A DNA stretch of 36,551 nt from an uncultured beta proteobacterium (GCA_903876045.1 CAIQYP010000251.1:1-36551); one strand, 5' to 3'; shown: positions 20,372-31,864, numbered from the stretch's first letter. The notes: generated by a model from the letters alone, not told the origin. Numbers and translations: made by a program.

Positions 20372-21163
20372 TCAGATTTCGATGCAGGTCGCTGGCTGGA
20401 AGTGCGCTTGCTCATTCTTGCGCGCATATCCCAACGGATTCGCCACCACCCGACAGCCCTCAGCCAGATAGTCAGACGGCGCGTGTAAATGTCCGTGCAA
20501 CCAGAGTTGGGCTTGAGGCAACAAAGCGTCCAGTGCATTGCAAAAGCCTGCTGTGCCGGGCGTGAGTCCGTAGCGCGGGTCAGTGCTCTTAAGGCTGGGT
20601 GCAAAGTGGGTCACCACGACGGTTCCGCCATCAAAAGGCTTGGCCAGTTCGGCCTGCAGCCACTCCTGACACACCAAACCTTGCTCGCGCAGCTGCTCGG
20701 CCAGGAAAGGTTCGCCTTGTCGCGTGGTGCCGGTCTTCTTCAAGTAGTAGTTGGCGGCACGAAAGGCCTTTTCTGGCGCGTTCAGTGCGGCAAAGTCGCT
20801 CCACAGCGTGGTGCCGACAAAGCGCAGGCGTCGGCCGTGTCGATCGGTCCATGGCGACACAAAGGTTTCGCGTTCCAGCCAGATCATGCCGAGGCGCTCG
20901 CAGGTTTCGCGCAATCGTGCGTGGGCAACATCGAAGTCCAGCATGTCGTATTCATGGTTGCCGGGGACAAAAATGACAGGCGTGGGCCAGCCCGTCAGTG
21001 GCGAAAACGGACGCAGACCGAAGTCGTCGTCTGCCATCTGGTGGCCAGGCTGGTACGAGCCGATGTCGCCGGCCAATACCAGCACATCCGATCCCGGTGC
21101 CGGAGTGGGCTGCCAGTTCGGATGCGTTTCCAGATGCAGATCGCTCAGCAGTTGAATTTTCAT
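20372..21163 (-). CDS. Calcineurin-like metallophosphoesterase
   Basis: LLSDLHLETH, VLVLAGDIG, VPGNHEYD, VVTHFAPS, LWLHGHLHAPSDY. Confidence 0.9.
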   Translation of the reverse strand: MKIQLLSDLHLETHPNWQPTPAPGSDVLVLAGDIGSYQPGHQMADDDFGLRPFSPLTGWPTPVIFVPGNHEYDMLDFDVAHARLRETCERLGMIWLERETFVSPWTDRHGRRLRFVGTTLWSDFAALNAPEKAFRAANYYLKKTGTTRQGEPFLAEQLREQGLVCQEWLQAELAKPFDGGTVVVTHFAPSLKSTDPRYGLTPGTAGFCNALDALLPQAQLWLHGHLHAPSDYLAEGCRVVANPLGYARKNEQAHFQPATCIEI

Positions 21164-22125
21164 GCGGGAAACGCTTTGTTTGCCAGTGCCTGCACCTTGG
21201 CGCGTAACCACGCGTGGGCGCTGGAGCCGTCCTGACGCTGGTGCCACAGTGCGTCCACATGAACCACAGGGACGTCAAACGGCAACTCACGTTGCAGCAA
21301 TTGGTCGGCAAAGCCGGTCACATTGATAAAGTGGCGCGGCAGCACCGTCAGCAAGTCAGAGTTGGCGACCACCTTGCCAGCGGTGAAGAACTGGTTCACG
21401 GTCAGCACCACGCGACGCGTGCGCCCGACCAGTGCCAGGGCCTCGTCGACGAAGCCAAAGGCACGTCCGGAAAAGCTCACCAACATATGGCGCGCACTGC
21501 AGTAGCGGTTGAGTGTTAAGGGGCCCGTGGCAAAAGGATGCCCCTGGCGCATTACGCACACATATTCGCCTTGAAACAGGCGGTGGTGCAAAAAGGCCAC
21601 CGATTCACCCACCTGCGCACGTGCGCTCAGGTCAGCCAAGGCAGCCGGAAAGTGGCCTATGGCCAGATCGGCTTGCCCTTCGTCCAGCAGTTTGCGCGGG
21701 TCGCGTGTGGTCAAGGGAACGATGCGCAGGCTGACTCCCGGCGCCTCTTCGCCCATGACAGCCACCAGACCTGGCATAAGTTCCGCTGCAGTGGCATCTG
21801 CCATGGCCAGCACAAAGGCGTTGTCAGCAGTAGCCGGCTTGAATACGCTGGGTGCCAGCGCGGCTTGTAAGCCCCCTAGCGCCTCGCGCACCCCGGGCCA
21901 AAGCTCCAGTCCTCTCGCGGTGGGCTCCAGGCCACGGCCTTTGCGTACCAACAGTTCATCACCCAATGCCTCACGTAAACGGCGCAAGGCATTGCTAACG
22001 GCGGGCTGTGTCAGAGAGAGATGTTTGGCGGCTTTGGTCAGGCTGCGCTCGGCCATCACTTCATCAAAAACCTTGAGCAGGTTGAGATCAAAAGTGCGCA
22101 GATTAAAACTGGACGTGGCGTTCAT
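21160..22125 (-). CDS. LysR family transcriptional regulator
   Basis: LRTFDLNLLKVFDEVMAERSLTKAAKHLSLTQPAVSNALRRLREALGDELLVR. Confidence 0.9.
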   Translation of the reverse strand: MNATSSFNLRTFDLNLLKVFDEVMAERSLTKAAKHLSLTQPAVSNALRRLREALGDELLVRKGRGLEPTARGLELWPGVREALGGLQAALAPSVFKPATADNAFVLAMADATAAELMPGLVAVMGEEAPGVSLRIVPLTTRDPRKLLDEGQADLAIGHFPAALADLSARAQVGESVAFLHHRLFQGEYVCVMRQGHPFATGPLTLNRYCSARHMLVSFSGRAFGFVDEALALVGRTRRVVLTVNQFFTAGKVVANSDLLTVLPRHFINVTGFADQLLQRELPFDVPVVHVDALWHQRQDGSSAHAWLRAKVQALANKAFPA

Positions 22126-22199
22126 CCATTCATTATATGAATAGATAAGATCACCAACCGAAAGTAGACTGGTACTAGTAGTAACCCTATGATAACCCC

Positions 22200-22661
22200 A
22201 TGTCTACATTTAACACGCTCTCTTTCAATCTCTCGCGGGAGTTTGCAATGGCACGCTTCGCTGAACCCCATTTGGCTTCTCCCTCGCACGACCAAGTCAA
22301 TACTAGCCCGCTGTTGATTGGCAACATGGGTTCTGCCCTCGACGGCTCCCGCGCCTTGGCGGGCATGTTGCTGGCCGTCGTGATGGCCGCACTGCTGGTA
22401 GTGGCTGATCAGGTTATTGAAACTTGGACCGATGGTCATTTGTTGGCTGGTTGGGTTGCGTTATGGACCGTGGCTTTTGCGGCTTTAGCCTTGCTGGCGC
22501 CGCCCTTGCGTCACGTAGCGGTTTTCACCGCTGGTGGTTTGGGTCGTCGCCTGCAGACTTGGCGCATGGCCCGCGAGGAATCCCGCATGTGGGAAATGGC
22601 CAGCCATGATCCGCGCGTGGTGGAAGAAATTCGCGCGGCGATGTCGCGCTACGCAACCTAA
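22200..22661 (+). CDS. Hypothetical two-TM membrane protein
   Basis: Two hydrophobic segments; start could be 22248. Confidence 0.55.
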   Translation: MSTFNTLSFNLSREFAMARFAEPHLASPSHDQVNTSPLLIGNMGSALDGSRALAGMLLAVVMAALLVVADQVIETWTDGHLLAGWVALWTVAFAALALLAPPLRHVAVFTAGGLGRRLQTWRMAREESRMWEMASHDPRVVEEIRAAMSRYAT

Positions 22662-22680
22662 GTAAAAGGTTTCAAACCAA

Positions 22681-22713
22681 AAAGAAAGCCACCGCATGCG
22701 GTGGCTTTCTTTA
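22681..22713. terminator. Strong bidirectional intrinsic terminator
   Basis: AAAGAAAGCCACCGCATGCGGTGGCTTTCTTTA inverted repeat between convergent genes. Confidence 0.9.
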
Positions 22714-22715
22714 TA

Positions 22716-22745
22716 GAGGCACCCTCCTGGGGTGCCTTCTTCTTG
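22716..22745. terminator. Second tandem terminator hairpin
   Basis: AGGCACCC-TCCT-GGGGTGCCT followed by TCTTCTT. Confidence 0.7.
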
Positions 22746-22752
22746 TGCTGGT

Positions 22753-24636
22753 TCAGGCTGTCAGGCGTTGTTCCAGCTTTGCTTTCGTCTCTTCGAGTTC
22801 CTTGGGCAAATGGTAGGCGAGTTGCGAGAACAACTCAGTGTGGAGGGCAAATTCCTGTTTCCAGGCATCCTTGTTCAGGCTGGTGACGGAGTCGAACTGC
22901 GCAGCGCTGAAGTCCAGACCCTTCCAGGTGATTTCTGCATAGGCCGGGGCGATGCCAAAGCCGGTTTCCACGCCAGGGGTCGTACCTTCCAGACGATCAA
23001 TCATCCACTTCAGCACGCGCATGTTTTCACCGTAACCGGGCCAAACAAACTTGCCGTCGTCACCCTTGCGGAACCAGTTCACACAGAAGATCTTGGGCAA
23101 TGTGTGACCGGATTCTTCGAGCTTGTGCTCCATGTCCAGCCAATGCTGAAAATAGTCGCTCATGTTGTAGCCGCAAAAGGGCAGCATGGCGAAGGGGTCG
23201 CGGCGTACTACACCCATTTGGCCCACAGCAGCAGCGGTGGTTTCCGAGCCCATGGTGGCTGCCATATAGACGCCTTCGACCCAGTTGCGGGCCTCGGTTA
23301 CCAAGGGCACGGTAGTCGAGCGACGGCCGCCAAAGATAAAGGCGTCAATGGCTACACCGCCAGCATCGTTCCACTGGGCGTCAAGCGCCGGGTTATTGGT
23401 GGCAGTAACGGTGAAGCGGGCATTTGGATGCGCAGCTTTGGCTCCTGTTTCCTTAGCAATGGCCGGTGTCCAGTCTTTGCCCTGCCAGTCAATCAGGTGC
23501 GCGGGAACTGTGCCAGTGTCTTTTTCCATTCCTTCCCACCAGATATCGCCGTCATCGGTCAGCGCGACATTGGTGAAGATCACGTCTTTGTCCAGGCTGG
23601 CCATGCAGTTGGGGTTAGTGTGGAAGTTGGTACCTGGAGCAACGCCAAAGTAGCCAGCCTCTGGATTGATGGCGTAGAGCTTGCCATCGGTATGTGGTTT
23701 GATCCAGGCGATGTCGTCACCAATGGTGGTGACTTTCCAGCCGTCAAAGCCTTCGGGCGGAACCAGCATGGAGAAATTGGTCTTGCCACAGGCGCTGGGG
23801 AAAGCCGCTGCAACGTGGTACTTCTTGCCCTGTGGATTGGTCACACCCAGAATCAGCATGTGCTCAGCCAGCCAGCCTTGATCACGACCCATGTTCGATG
23901 CAATGCGCAGCGCAAAGCACTTCTTGCCTAGCAAGGCGTTGCCGCCGTAGCCTGAGCCATGCGACCAGATTTCGCGAGTTTCGGGGTAATGCACGATGTA
24001 CTTGGTTGGGCTGCAGGGCCACTGCACATCGGCTTGGCCAGCCTCCAGAGGCGCACCGACGGTGTGCACGCAGGGCACAAACGCGCCATCCACACCCAGC
24101 ACATCGTAAACGGCCTTGCCCATGCGGGTCATGATGCGCTGGTTTACCGCCACATAGGCGCTGTCGGAGAGTTCAATGCCAATGTGGGCGATATGCGAGC
24201 CCAGTGGGCCCATGGAGAAGGGCACCACATACATGGTGCGGCCTTTCATGCAGCCGTCGAACAGGGCTTTCTTGCCATCCTTGCCGGTTTGCAACAACGC
24301 GCGCATCTCGGACGGTTCCATCCAGTTGTTGGTCGGGCCGGCGTTTTCTTTCTTGGCGCTGCAAATAAAGGTTCTGTCTTCCACGCGGGCCACGTCGCTG
24401 GGGTCGGAGCAAGCCAGGAAACTGTTGGGGCGTTTGGCGGGATTGAGACGCTTGAAGGTGCCGGCAACTACCAGTTGTTGGCACAGGCGCTGATACTCTT
24501 CTTCAGAGCCGTCGCACCAGTAGACATGAGCAGGCTTGCAAAGTGCGGCCATTTCGGCGACCCAAGCGATAAGGCGTGCATTCTTGACGTAGCTGGGAGC
24601 ATCCAGCGTCAGTCCTTGCATACGGGGTGAATTCAT
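22753..24636 (-). CDS. pckG: Phosphoenolpyruvate carboxykinase (GTP)
   Basis: 627 aa; [17 protein letters not shown]-loop; [24 protein letters not shown]. Confidence 0.97.
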   Translation of the reverse strand: MNSPRMQGLTLDAPSYVKNARLIAWVAEMAALCKPAHVYWCDGSEEEYQRLCQQLVVAGTFKRLNPAKRPNSFLACSDPSDVARVEDRTFICSAKKENAGPTNNWMEPSEMRALLQTGKDGKKALFDGCMKGRTMYVVPFSMGPLGSHIAHIGIELSDSAYVAVNQRIMTRMGKAVYDVLGVDGAFVPCVHTVGAPLEAGQADVQWPCSPTKYIVHYPETREIWSHGSGYGGNALLGKKCFALRIASNMGRDQGWLAEHMLILGVTNPQGKKYHVAAAFPSACGKTNFSMLVPPEGFDGWKVTTIGDDIAWIKPHTDGKLYAINPEAGYFGVAPGTNFHTNPNCMASLDKDVIFTNVALTDDGDIWWEGMEKDTGTVPAHLIDWQGKDWTPAIAKETGAKAAHPNARFTVTATNNPALDAQWNDAGGVAIDAFIFGGRRSTTVPLVTEARNWVEGVYMAATMGSETTAAAVGQMGVVRRDPFAMLPFCGYNMSDYFQHWLDMEHKLEESGHTLPKIFCVNWFRKGDDGKFVWPGYGENMRVLKWMIDRLEGTTPGVETGFGIAPAYAEITWKGLDFSAAQFDSVTSLNKDAWKQEFALHTELFSQLAYHLPKELEETKAKLEQRLTA

Positions 24637-24836
24637 GAAAAAACTCCTAGTTTGAAAATCGTCTTTTCAAAGCAAGCAGCGGATCACTTTGAAAAGGCGA
24701 CTCCCACATACGCCAAAAGAAGGCGGCGATTTGGGCTGGTCGTCAATTCTATGAACCGGTACCGGAGTTACCAAGCAATTGCATGGGAATGTTATGCAAA
24801 AAATGCATTGCGATATGCGGAGTTTTTAGCGTGAGG

Positions 24837-25430
24837 TCAATTGACGTTCAAGGCGCGATCAATGTCGGTCAGGAGTTTTGTGTCCTGCGGGCTGACCGCA
24901 CTTGCGTAGCTGGAGATCACCTTGCCGTCTCGACCAATCAGGTATTTGTGGAAATTCCACTGAGGTGTCTTGCCCGTGGTTTGCCCCAACTCACGGTATA
25001 GCGGGTTCGCGCCAGACCCGCTGACTGCAGACTTTTCAAACATAGGAAACTTCACGCCGTACGTGTTGGCGCAGAAGTCCGCAATCTGTTTGCTGCTGCC
25101 CGGCTCCTGTCGTCCAAAGTCATTGGAGGGGAAGCCCAGAACCACAAATCCTTTTTCCTTGCGCTCGGCATGCAGTTTCTCCAGTCCTTCGTACTGAGAG
25201 GTGAAGCCACAGTAGCTGGCAGTGTTAACAACGAGGAGCACACGGCCTGCGTATTGGCAAAGGTCTTGCGGCGCATCGTCTTGCAGGCGATTAAAGGTTT
25301 TGTGGAGCAGGTTGCTGCAGGCTGGTGCAGTGGGCGTTACCAATGCCTGGGATAGCGCACTGGCGCAAAGAACCAGCATAGAAGCACCAATCGCAAACTT
25401 GGCAGACAAGAAATATCTAGGAACTTTCAT
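24837..25430 (-). CDS. Glutathione peroxidase, exported Cys-type
   Basis: NTASYCGFTSQYEGLEKLH, VLGFPSNDFGRQEPG, WNFHKYLI; N-terminal signal from MKVPRYFL. Confidence 0.9.
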   Translation of the reverse strand: MKVPRYFLSAKFAIGASMLVLCASALSQALVTPTAPACSNLLHKTFNRLQDDAPQDLCQYAGRVLLVVNTASYCGFTSQYEGLEKLHAERKEKGFVVLGFPSNDFGRQEPGSSKQIADFCANTYGVKFPMFEKSAVSGSGANPLYRELGQTTGKTPQWNFHKYLIGRDGKVISSYASAVSPQDTKLLTDIDRALNVN

Positions 25431-25764
25431 AAGCCACCTTTTCAGGAAAAACAACACGTCAGGTGCCAACGGCGCATAAAAGCAAGAAGGTGCCTTTAAG
25501 GGCCGCTGTTCCTGTGGAAAACGCAACGGATAAAAACATTAGGCCATGGAAATGGCGAAGCAGGCGGGCATGAAAATTAACCCTGACTTGGAGAGTGGAA
25601 ACACCAGAAGTCCTGAGCTTGCGTTGACCATAGTGCCAACTGCAGCGTTGAACGCTAGATGAGTTCGAAGCCCAAATTCAACTTTGTAAGTTAAGGTAAA
25701 CCGCCGCTGTTTTCCAACCCGGTGTCAACCGATTACTTGCGTGGTGCGTCAATAGCACTAGGGA

Positions 25765-26109
25765 ATGCACGAAACATGTGACACGCATCCTTGTTCTAAG
25801 ACTTGCACCATATATATGCACAGAAATACGATTCAGGTTCCTGAAAAGGGTACCTATAAATGGCAGCTATTCAATTACTGGTCCGACGAGTATCGCCAGA
25901 CACACAATGACCATTCGGCTTATATAGCTCTAAATTTTGCCGGCGCTTTAGATACTTGCCGCAGCAAATTGCAGACTTTGATTCAGCATCACCGCCAGCA
26001 GGCCTCTAAGTCCGCAACTTGTGAACGTCACAACCGGGCTATCGCCCGCCTTCAAGCGACCATGACAGGTGCTGCCATGGCATTTGAAAGCGGCTTCCAC
26101 CGCCATTAA
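25765..26109 (+). CDS. Hypothetical protein
   Basis: ORF only; start may be the internal MHRNTIQVPEKG. Confidence 0.4.
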   Translation: MHETCDTHPCSKTCTIYMHRNTIQVPEKGTYKWQLFNYWSDEYRQTHNDHSAYIALNFAGALDTCRSKLQTLIQHHRQQASKSATCERHNRAIARLQATMTGAAMAFESGFHRH

Positions 26110-26162
26110 GCGCCGCACCTTCCAGGGTGCTGGCAATTCGCCGGGGCGGGTATGAAGCTGTA

Positions 26163-28007
26163 TCAGGTCAACGTCACTACCCGCAAAACTTCCTCGGCAT
26201 AGGCTTCCAGTTTCTTCGCACCAATGCCACTAATGCCTTGCAGATCCTCCAATGACTGCGGTGCTCGCTGTGCAATGGCTGCCAATGTGGCGTCATGAAA
26301 AATCACGTAAGCCGGAAGGTTGTGTTGCTGGGCTACTTCAGCACGCCAGGCCTTTAGCGCGGAATAGCGCAGCAAGGCTTCGCTGTCCAAAGCGATCGGT
26401 GCCTTGACCACGGCACCGAGGCGAGCACTTCTTTTAGGTTTGCGTTCCTTTTCAGCAGCTGATTCACGCAATTGAACGGTGACCTCCCCACGCAAAACTG
26501 CACGTGATTCTTCCGTCAGTTGTAGCGTGTTAAACGCTTGACCATCCACTCGCACCGCGCCCATGGCAATCAGTTGCCGGAGCACGCCACGCAGTTGTAT
26601 TTCAGTCAGGGCGGCGCCAACGCCAAAAGTGCTGAGTGCCGCATGGCCGTACTGGGTAGTCTTTTCGGTGGTTTTGCCGCGCACAATGTCCATTACGTGG
26701 CCGGCACCAAAGCTGACCCCGCTCATTTGCTGAATGCGGTAAATCGTGCTGAGCAACTTGCGCGCCGCATCCGTGCCATCCCAGACGGCAGGCGGGTGCA
26801 GGCAGTTGTCGCAGTTGCCACAGGGCTGACTCGCTTCACCGAAGTAGCCCAACAATCGCATGCGACGGCAATCTGTGGCTTCAGCCAGACCTAACAGCGC
26901 ATCAAGCTTGCCGCGCATGACCTGCTTGAACTCCTCACCGGCAGGGCTTTCATCGATCATGCGTCGCTGATTCACTACATCCTGCAGACCGTAGGCCATC
27001 CATGCCTGGGCTGGCAGACCGTCACGACCTGCGCGCCCCGTCTCCTGGTAATAGCCTTCAATGTTCTTGGGCATGTCGAGATGCGCCACAAATCGTACAT
27101 CCGGCTTGTCAATTCCCATGCCGAAGGCGATGGTGGCCACCATGACGATACCGTCTTCGCGCAGAAAACGATCCTGGTGCTTTTGCCTCAATGCGTGGTC
27201 CATTCCGGCGTGATAAGGCAAGGCATCGATGCCTGCATCCACCAGTGTTTGCGCCATGTCATCCACCTTGCGCCGCGACTGACAATAAACGATGCCTGCT
27301 TCACCTTCATGTTCGCGCTCAATGAAACGCAGCAACTGCAAGGTGCTGTCGCGTTTTTCCACGATGGTGTAGCGGATGTTGGGCCGATCAAAGCTACTGA
27401 CAAAGGCGCGCGCGCCTTCGAGTTGCAGTCGCTCCAGAATGTCGTCGCGTGTTAATGCATCAGCCGTGGCCGTCAGCGCCATGCGCGGAACGCCCGGGAA
27501 ACGCTCGTGCAGTACGGTGAGCGCGCGATAGTCCGGACGAAAGTCGTGCCCCCACTGGCTGACGCAATGTGCCTCGTCAATGGCAAACATACTCAAATTG
27601 CCGCGCGCAAACAGCGAGTCCAGTAGTGCCAGAAAACGCGGTGTGGTCAGCCGCTCAGGCGCTGCGTACAAAAGCGTAATTTCGCCGCGCAGCATGCGCT
27701 GCTCCACTTGATAGGCATCGTCAGTACTTAGGGTGGAGTTGAGAAATGCGGCACTGACGCCGGCCTCATGTAAAGCGCCAACCTGATCGTGCATGAGCGC
27801 GATTAGCGGTGACACCACGATGGTGACACCGTGCCCCGCGCGCTGCCGGGCAATGGCCGGAATCTGGTAGCACAAGCTCTTGCCGCCACCTGTAGGCATC
27901 AGAACCAGCGCGTCGTGACCCGCCACCATGTGTTCTACGATGGCCTGCTGGGGCCCGCGGAAATGGTCGTAACCAAAAATTTCGTGAAGAATCTGCAGGT
28001 GGGACAA
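26163..28007 (-). CDS. recQ: ATP-dependent DNA helicase RecQ
   Basis: [64 protein letters not shown] domain at C-terminus. Confidence 0.97.
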   Translation of the reverse strand: MSHLQILHEIFGYDHFRGPQQAIVEHMVAGHDALVLMPTGGGKSLCYQIPAIARQRAGHGVTIVVSPLIALMHDQVGALHEAGVSAAFLNSTLSTDDAYQVEQRMLRGEITLLYAAPERLTTPRFLALLDSLFARGNLSMFAIDEAHCVSQWGHDFRPDYRALTVLHERFPGVPRMALTATADALTRDDILERLQLEGARAFVSSFDRPNIRYTIVEKRDSTLQLLRFIEREHEGEAGIVYCQSRRKVDDMAQTLVDAGIDALPYHAGMDHALRQKHQDRFLREDGIVMVATIAFGMGIDKPDVRFVAHLDMPKNIEGYYQETGRAGRDGLPAQAWMAYGLQDVVNQRRMIDESPAGEEFKQVMRGKLDALLGLAEATDCRRMRLLGYFGEASQPCGNCDNCLHPPAVWDGTDAARKLLSTIYRIQQMSGVSFGAGHVMDIVRGKTTEKTTQYGHAALSTFGVGAALTEIQLRGVLRQLIAMGAVRVDGQAFNTLQLTEESRAVLRGEVTVQLRESAAEKERKPKRSARLGAVVKAPIALDSEALLRYSALKAWRAEVAQQHNLPAYVIFHDATLAAIAQRAPQSLEDLQGISGIGAKKLEAYAEEVLRVVTLT

Positions 28008-28157
28008 GGGAACTTTGCTAAGCGGTTGGGTTGCGCCGACAACGCAAAGCGTTGGCGCGGGGGCAAAAGCGAATGGTCGCGTTATCGGCCTATTGTCCCG
28101 CCTTTTTTGTTATCGCCTCGGTCGGCTTCTGTTGCCACATTTAAGACGCGGTGTGCG

Positions 28158-28745
28158 CTAATGACCAACGGGCCTCTGTGTCGCTGGTGTGCTGACGCTT
28201 GTCAACTCTTCACGCATCGCAGTGGCCAGGCGCGCATACAACTTGAGTTGGCGATTGGTATCGCGCAGGCGCTCAGCGATATTGGCGGACACGCCCAGCA
28301 ATAGTCGTGCGGCAACCACCGGGTCACGCGTGATCATGGTCTCAATGCCTTCACGGGTCAGGATTGCGCACCAGACATCGGTCCCTGCTGTGCACGAGGC
28401 TGAGCGCGGTTCTTTGTCCACCAAGCCGATTTCGCCGATCAAACTGCCCGGCCCCAGCACGCGGATGGTCACAGGCTCGGTGCGGCTTACGGTCACCCGC
28501 TCGACTACCACATCGCCTTCAATCAGTAGCGCCATAAAGCCACTGTCGCCGGCATCTCCCTCGCGGATAAAAGTGGTGTTTGCTGGAAAGAAGCGGGGAG
28601 TCATGTACCGCACCACTACCCGTGCCTCTTCCATGGTGAGACCTGTCAGAGCCTCCGGCGCAGAAAGAAGCTGCGCCGCCAATTCCGCTCCCGAAACGCC
28701 AGGGGCCACGGGTATTTGATCAATGTGTTGTAGTTTTGAGTTCAT
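28158..28745 (-). CDS. Cyclic nucleotide-binding domain protein (no obvious HTH)
   Basis: cNMP-binding fold: FIREGDAGDSGFMALLIEGDVVVERV...GPGSLIGEIGLVDKEPRSASCTAG. Confidence 0.82.
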   Translation of the reverse strand: MNSKLQHIDQIPVAPGVSGAELAAQLLSAPEALTGLTMEEARVVVRYMTPRFFPANTTFIREGDAGDSGFMALLIEGDVVVERVTVSRTEPVTIRVLGPGSLIGEIGLVDKEPRSASCTAGTDVWCAILTREGIETMITRDPVVAARLLLGVSANIAERLRDTNRQLKLYARLATAMREELTSVSTPATQRPVGH

Positions 28746-28860
28746 TGTGTGGCGTCCTGCGCGTGCTCCCTAAATGGGGCTTCATGGTAGCGCACACCGG
28801 TTTGCAGCGCACCAATTTTAGAGATCTGGCAATTTTTACGCTGTGGCCTGTGCGGCTGAA

Positions 28861-30272
28861 TTACAGGGAGTTGGGACCGCTTTGACGGTATTGCATGGCC
28901 TCGGCAGCATGTGCCAAGACAATTTCGTCGCTGCCAGCCAGATCGGCAATGGTGCGTGCGATTTTGAGCGTTCGGTGAATGCCCCGTGCCGACCAACCCA
29001 GGCGAGATGCTGCAGTGCGAAGTAACTGGCTGGTCACGGTATCGAGTGGCGCGTACAAATCAATCTCTTGTCCGACCAGTGCGTTGTTTGTCTTGCCTTG
29101 GCGCGCCAGTGCACGTTCGCGCGCAGCGCTGCAGCGTGCGCGCATGTCGGCGCTGGCTTCACCCGCTGGTGCGCGAAGCACGTCATCTGCAGGCAGGTTG
29201 GGGACTTCCACGTGGAGGTCGATCCGGTCCAACAGCGGGCCACTCAGTTTGCTTTGGTAACGGGTTACTTGATCTGGCGTACAGCGGCAGTGGTGCGAGG
29301 GGCTGCCCAAATAGCCGCAAGGACAGGGATTCATGGCAGCGATGAGTTGGAAGCGGGCCGGGAATTCAGCACGCCGCGCCGCCCGCGCAATGGTGATGTG
29401 ACCGGTCTCCAGAGGCTCGCGCAGTGATTCAAGCGCGGCTCGGTTGAACTCTGGAAACTCGTCCAGAAAAAGAACACCGTGGTGTGCCAAAGATATTTCA
29501 CCTGGACGCGGCGGAGATCCGCCCCCTACCAGAGCTACCGCACTGGCAGAGTGGTGCGGCGAGCAGGTTGGTCGCTTACCCCAACGATCCAGGCTGAAGC
29601 GTCCGCTCAGGGAGTGGATAGCGGCACTTTGCAAAGCTTCTTCCGGACTCATGTCCGGTAGCAGCCCGGCAAAACGTTGCGCCAGCATGGACTTGCCCGA
29701 GCCGGGCGGGCCCACCAATAGCAAGCTGTGTCCGCCCGCCGCCGCAATTTCGAGCGCGCGCTTGGCGCCGGCTTGTCCTTTTACATCCGCCATATCGGGT
29801 AACACCTCCCTGGCCGCTGGAGCAGCGGGCTCCATTCGGCACCAGCCATCTGTCAAGGTTGGGTCCTCGGCCTCGGCCATATCAACGCCTGGCGGCACAA
29901 ACTGGCGAACCACATCCAACAGGTGACGCGCGCGGTAAATGCTTACGCCGGGCACCAGCGCCGCTTCTTCTGCACTGCCGGGTGGAAGAACCAGCTTGAT
30001 CTGCGGGCTTGCATCCATGACGGTCAACGCCATGGCCAGCGCGCCCCGAACCGGTCGCAACTCGCCCGAAAGTGATAGTTCGCCAGCAAACTCATGGTCT
30101 TTCAAGCGCTGTGCATCGATTTGACCGCTGGCCGCCAGAATGCCCAGGGCAATGGGCAGGTCCAGTCGACCGGAATCCTTGGGCAGGTCCGCTGGTGCCA
30201 AATTCACCGTGATGCGCTTATTGGTTGGGAACTCCAGGCCCGAGTTCTGTATGGCGCAGCGCACACGTTCGC
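28861..30272 (-). pseudogene. comM: comM/yifB (Mg-chelatase-like AAA+ protein), 5' truncated
   Basis: ITVNLAPADLPKDSGRLDLPIALGILAASGQ and LLVGPPGSGKSMLAQRFAGLLP are ComM-like; homology begins abruptly at ERVRCAIQNSGLEFP, the usual ~50-aa N-terminus is absent and replaced by unrelated codons. Confidence 0.88.
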
Positions 30273-30459
30273 TGACTGAAAAAATATATGTTGTCGGACC
30301 CAAAATATAAGCTGATCGGGTTTTGATGTGGTCGGCGGAGCACATTTTGGACTGCACACGCTACTGAACAAGCTGCACTGGGCCAGCTCTCATGGGAAAT
30401 TGTTCAATTCACTCAATTGAGTCCAACGCCCAGACCACATCGTCAGACCTCAGTCCGTC

Positions 30460-30810
30460 TTAGGTAACTGCGCTGCTTTGCCAAGCTCCATGGACCATGT
30501 TGAACTCCGTTGTAATGTCTCGGTCCCGTAGAACACCGTTCAGCTCCTTCCAACGCGCCCAAAGTCTTGCGCCTTCTAGATGCCGACCAGACTGACCAAC
30601 CAACTGAAAAACCCGGTGGCTTGCGGAAGCGCCCACACCAAGGTCCCGATCAAACATCAAAATGGCCGAGCTGACCTGGGCCAGACCCAATTCTTCCGCG
30701 TAGCCCACGAAGTGCCGCGTCCAAGGTGCATCTGAACCATACAAGGGAACTTCATATACGGACCAGTGCGTCAGTTCGACTAGCGGCTCTTTTTCATAGG
30801 TTGATGGCAT
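30460..30810 (-). CDS. Hypothetical protein, candidate SOS-regulated gene of the mobile region
   Basis: ORF start MPSTYEKEPLVELTHWSVY preceded by AAAGGAGAGATCC (SD); LexA-like box upstream is split by the IS. Confidence 0.55.
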   Translation of the reverse strand: MPSTYEKEPLVELTHWSVYEVPLYGSDAPWTRHFVGYAEELGLAQVSSAILMFDRDLGVGASASHRVFQLVGQSGRHLEGARLWARWKELNGVLRDRDITTEFNMVHGAWQSSAVT

Positions 30811-30837
30811 GGATCTCTCCTTTGTTCTGCAAATAAA

Positions 30838-30853
30838 AGTACTGTATATATAA
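30838..30853. promoter_or_regulatory. Left part of split LexA (SOS)-like box, including left TSD copy
   Basis: AGTACTGTATATATAA; joined to the right flank it gives AGTACTGTATATATAATCAGTACT. Confidence 0.7.
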
Positions 30854-30894
30854 ACGGGGTATCCCCTTAGCTCCAAGTCTGCCAGAATTGCGAT

Positions 30895-31863
30895 ATGGCG
30901 GCAAACACGGAAATTCCCAAGGCTGGACTGGACTATCCCAGGACTTGGGTGCAGTTCTTAGACTGGTTCCATTCAGAGGATGCGTGCCGCGAGTATCTGG
31001 ATAATCTTCGCTGGCCAAACGGATTCATCTGCCCGAAGTGTGGCGTAGCCGACAAGCCGTGCCGTTCCACCCGCGGTCGGCTCATGTGCTCTCATTGCAA
31101 ATTCCAAACGACTGTTACGGCTGGCACTGTCTTCGACAAGACGCGAACTGAACTACGTGTTTGGTTCGCAGGGATCTGGTACATCACCAACCAAAAGCAC
31201 GGGATCAGTGCACTTGGTTTGCAACGTGTTCTCGGACTTGGGAGTTATGAGACGGCCTGGACCATGCTGCACCGGCTACGCCGGGCCATGGTGCGTCCGG
31301 GAAGAGACCTTCTGCATGGGGAGGTCGAAGTAGACGAATCGTACCTTGCGATCACCGGCCGCAAGAACCCTATAAGTGCAGTTGGCAGAAAGAGCAACAC
31401 CAGCAAAGTGTTGGTCGCCATAGCGGTTGAAATGCTCCAGCCGAAGGGATTTGGACGGATCCGAATTAGGCAAATCCGCGAAGGTGATTCCGAGAGCCTG
31501 ATGCCGTTCATCCAGGAGACTGTTCGACCAGGCTCGCTGATTCACAGCGATGGATCGGCGGCCTACAGAAACCTCGACGAACTTGGTTACCAGCACCGTA
31601 GAACGGTGCACCTCGGATCCGACACACCGGCCCACGAGTCGATGCCTGGCGTGCACCGGGTTGCAGCACTTCTGCAGCGATGGCTACTCGGGACCCACCA
31701 TGGAGCAGTGCAGCCGGGACAGCTGGACTACTACCTTGATGAGTTTGTATTCCGATTCAACAGGCGAACCTCAGCTTCAAGAGGCTTGCTGTTCTATCGG
31801 CTGTTGCAACAGGCTGTCGTCACGGAGCCGGTGACTTATGACGTTGTTGTACAGCGGCGATGA
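30895..31863 (+). CDS. IS1595-family transposase (ISXO2-like, DDE-type) with N-terminal zinc ribbon
   Basis: CPKCGVADKPCRSTRGRLMCSHC zinc ribbon; GEVEVDESYL; IHSDGSAAY; C-terminal LLQRWLLGTHHGAVQPGQLDYYLDEFVFRFNRR. Confidence 0.93.
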   Translation: MAANTEIPKAGLDYPRTWVQFLDWFHSEDACREYLDNLRWPNGFICPKCGVADKPCRSTRGRLMCSHCKFQTTVTAGTVFDKTRTELRVWFAGIWYITNQKHGISALGLQRVLGLGSYETAWTMLHRLRRAMVRPGRDLLHGEVEVDESYLAITGRKNPISAVGRKSNTSKVLVAIAVEMLQPKGFGRIRIRQIREGDSESLMPFIQETVRPGSLIHSDGSAAYRNLDELGYQHRRTVHLGSDTPAHESMPGVHRVAALLQRWLLGTHHGAVQPGQLDYYLDEFVFRFNRRTSASRGLLFYRLLQQAVVTEPVTYDVVVQRR

Positions 31864-31864
31864 A

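Noticed and set aside
22732-23931. 399-aa ORF antisense to pckG
   Set aside because: pckG on the minus strand explains the open frame.
30273-30357. Alternative N-terminus making comM an intact gene
   Set aside because: The MQSKMCSADHIKTRSAYILGPTTYIFSVS stretch bears no resemblance to the conserved ComM N-terminus.
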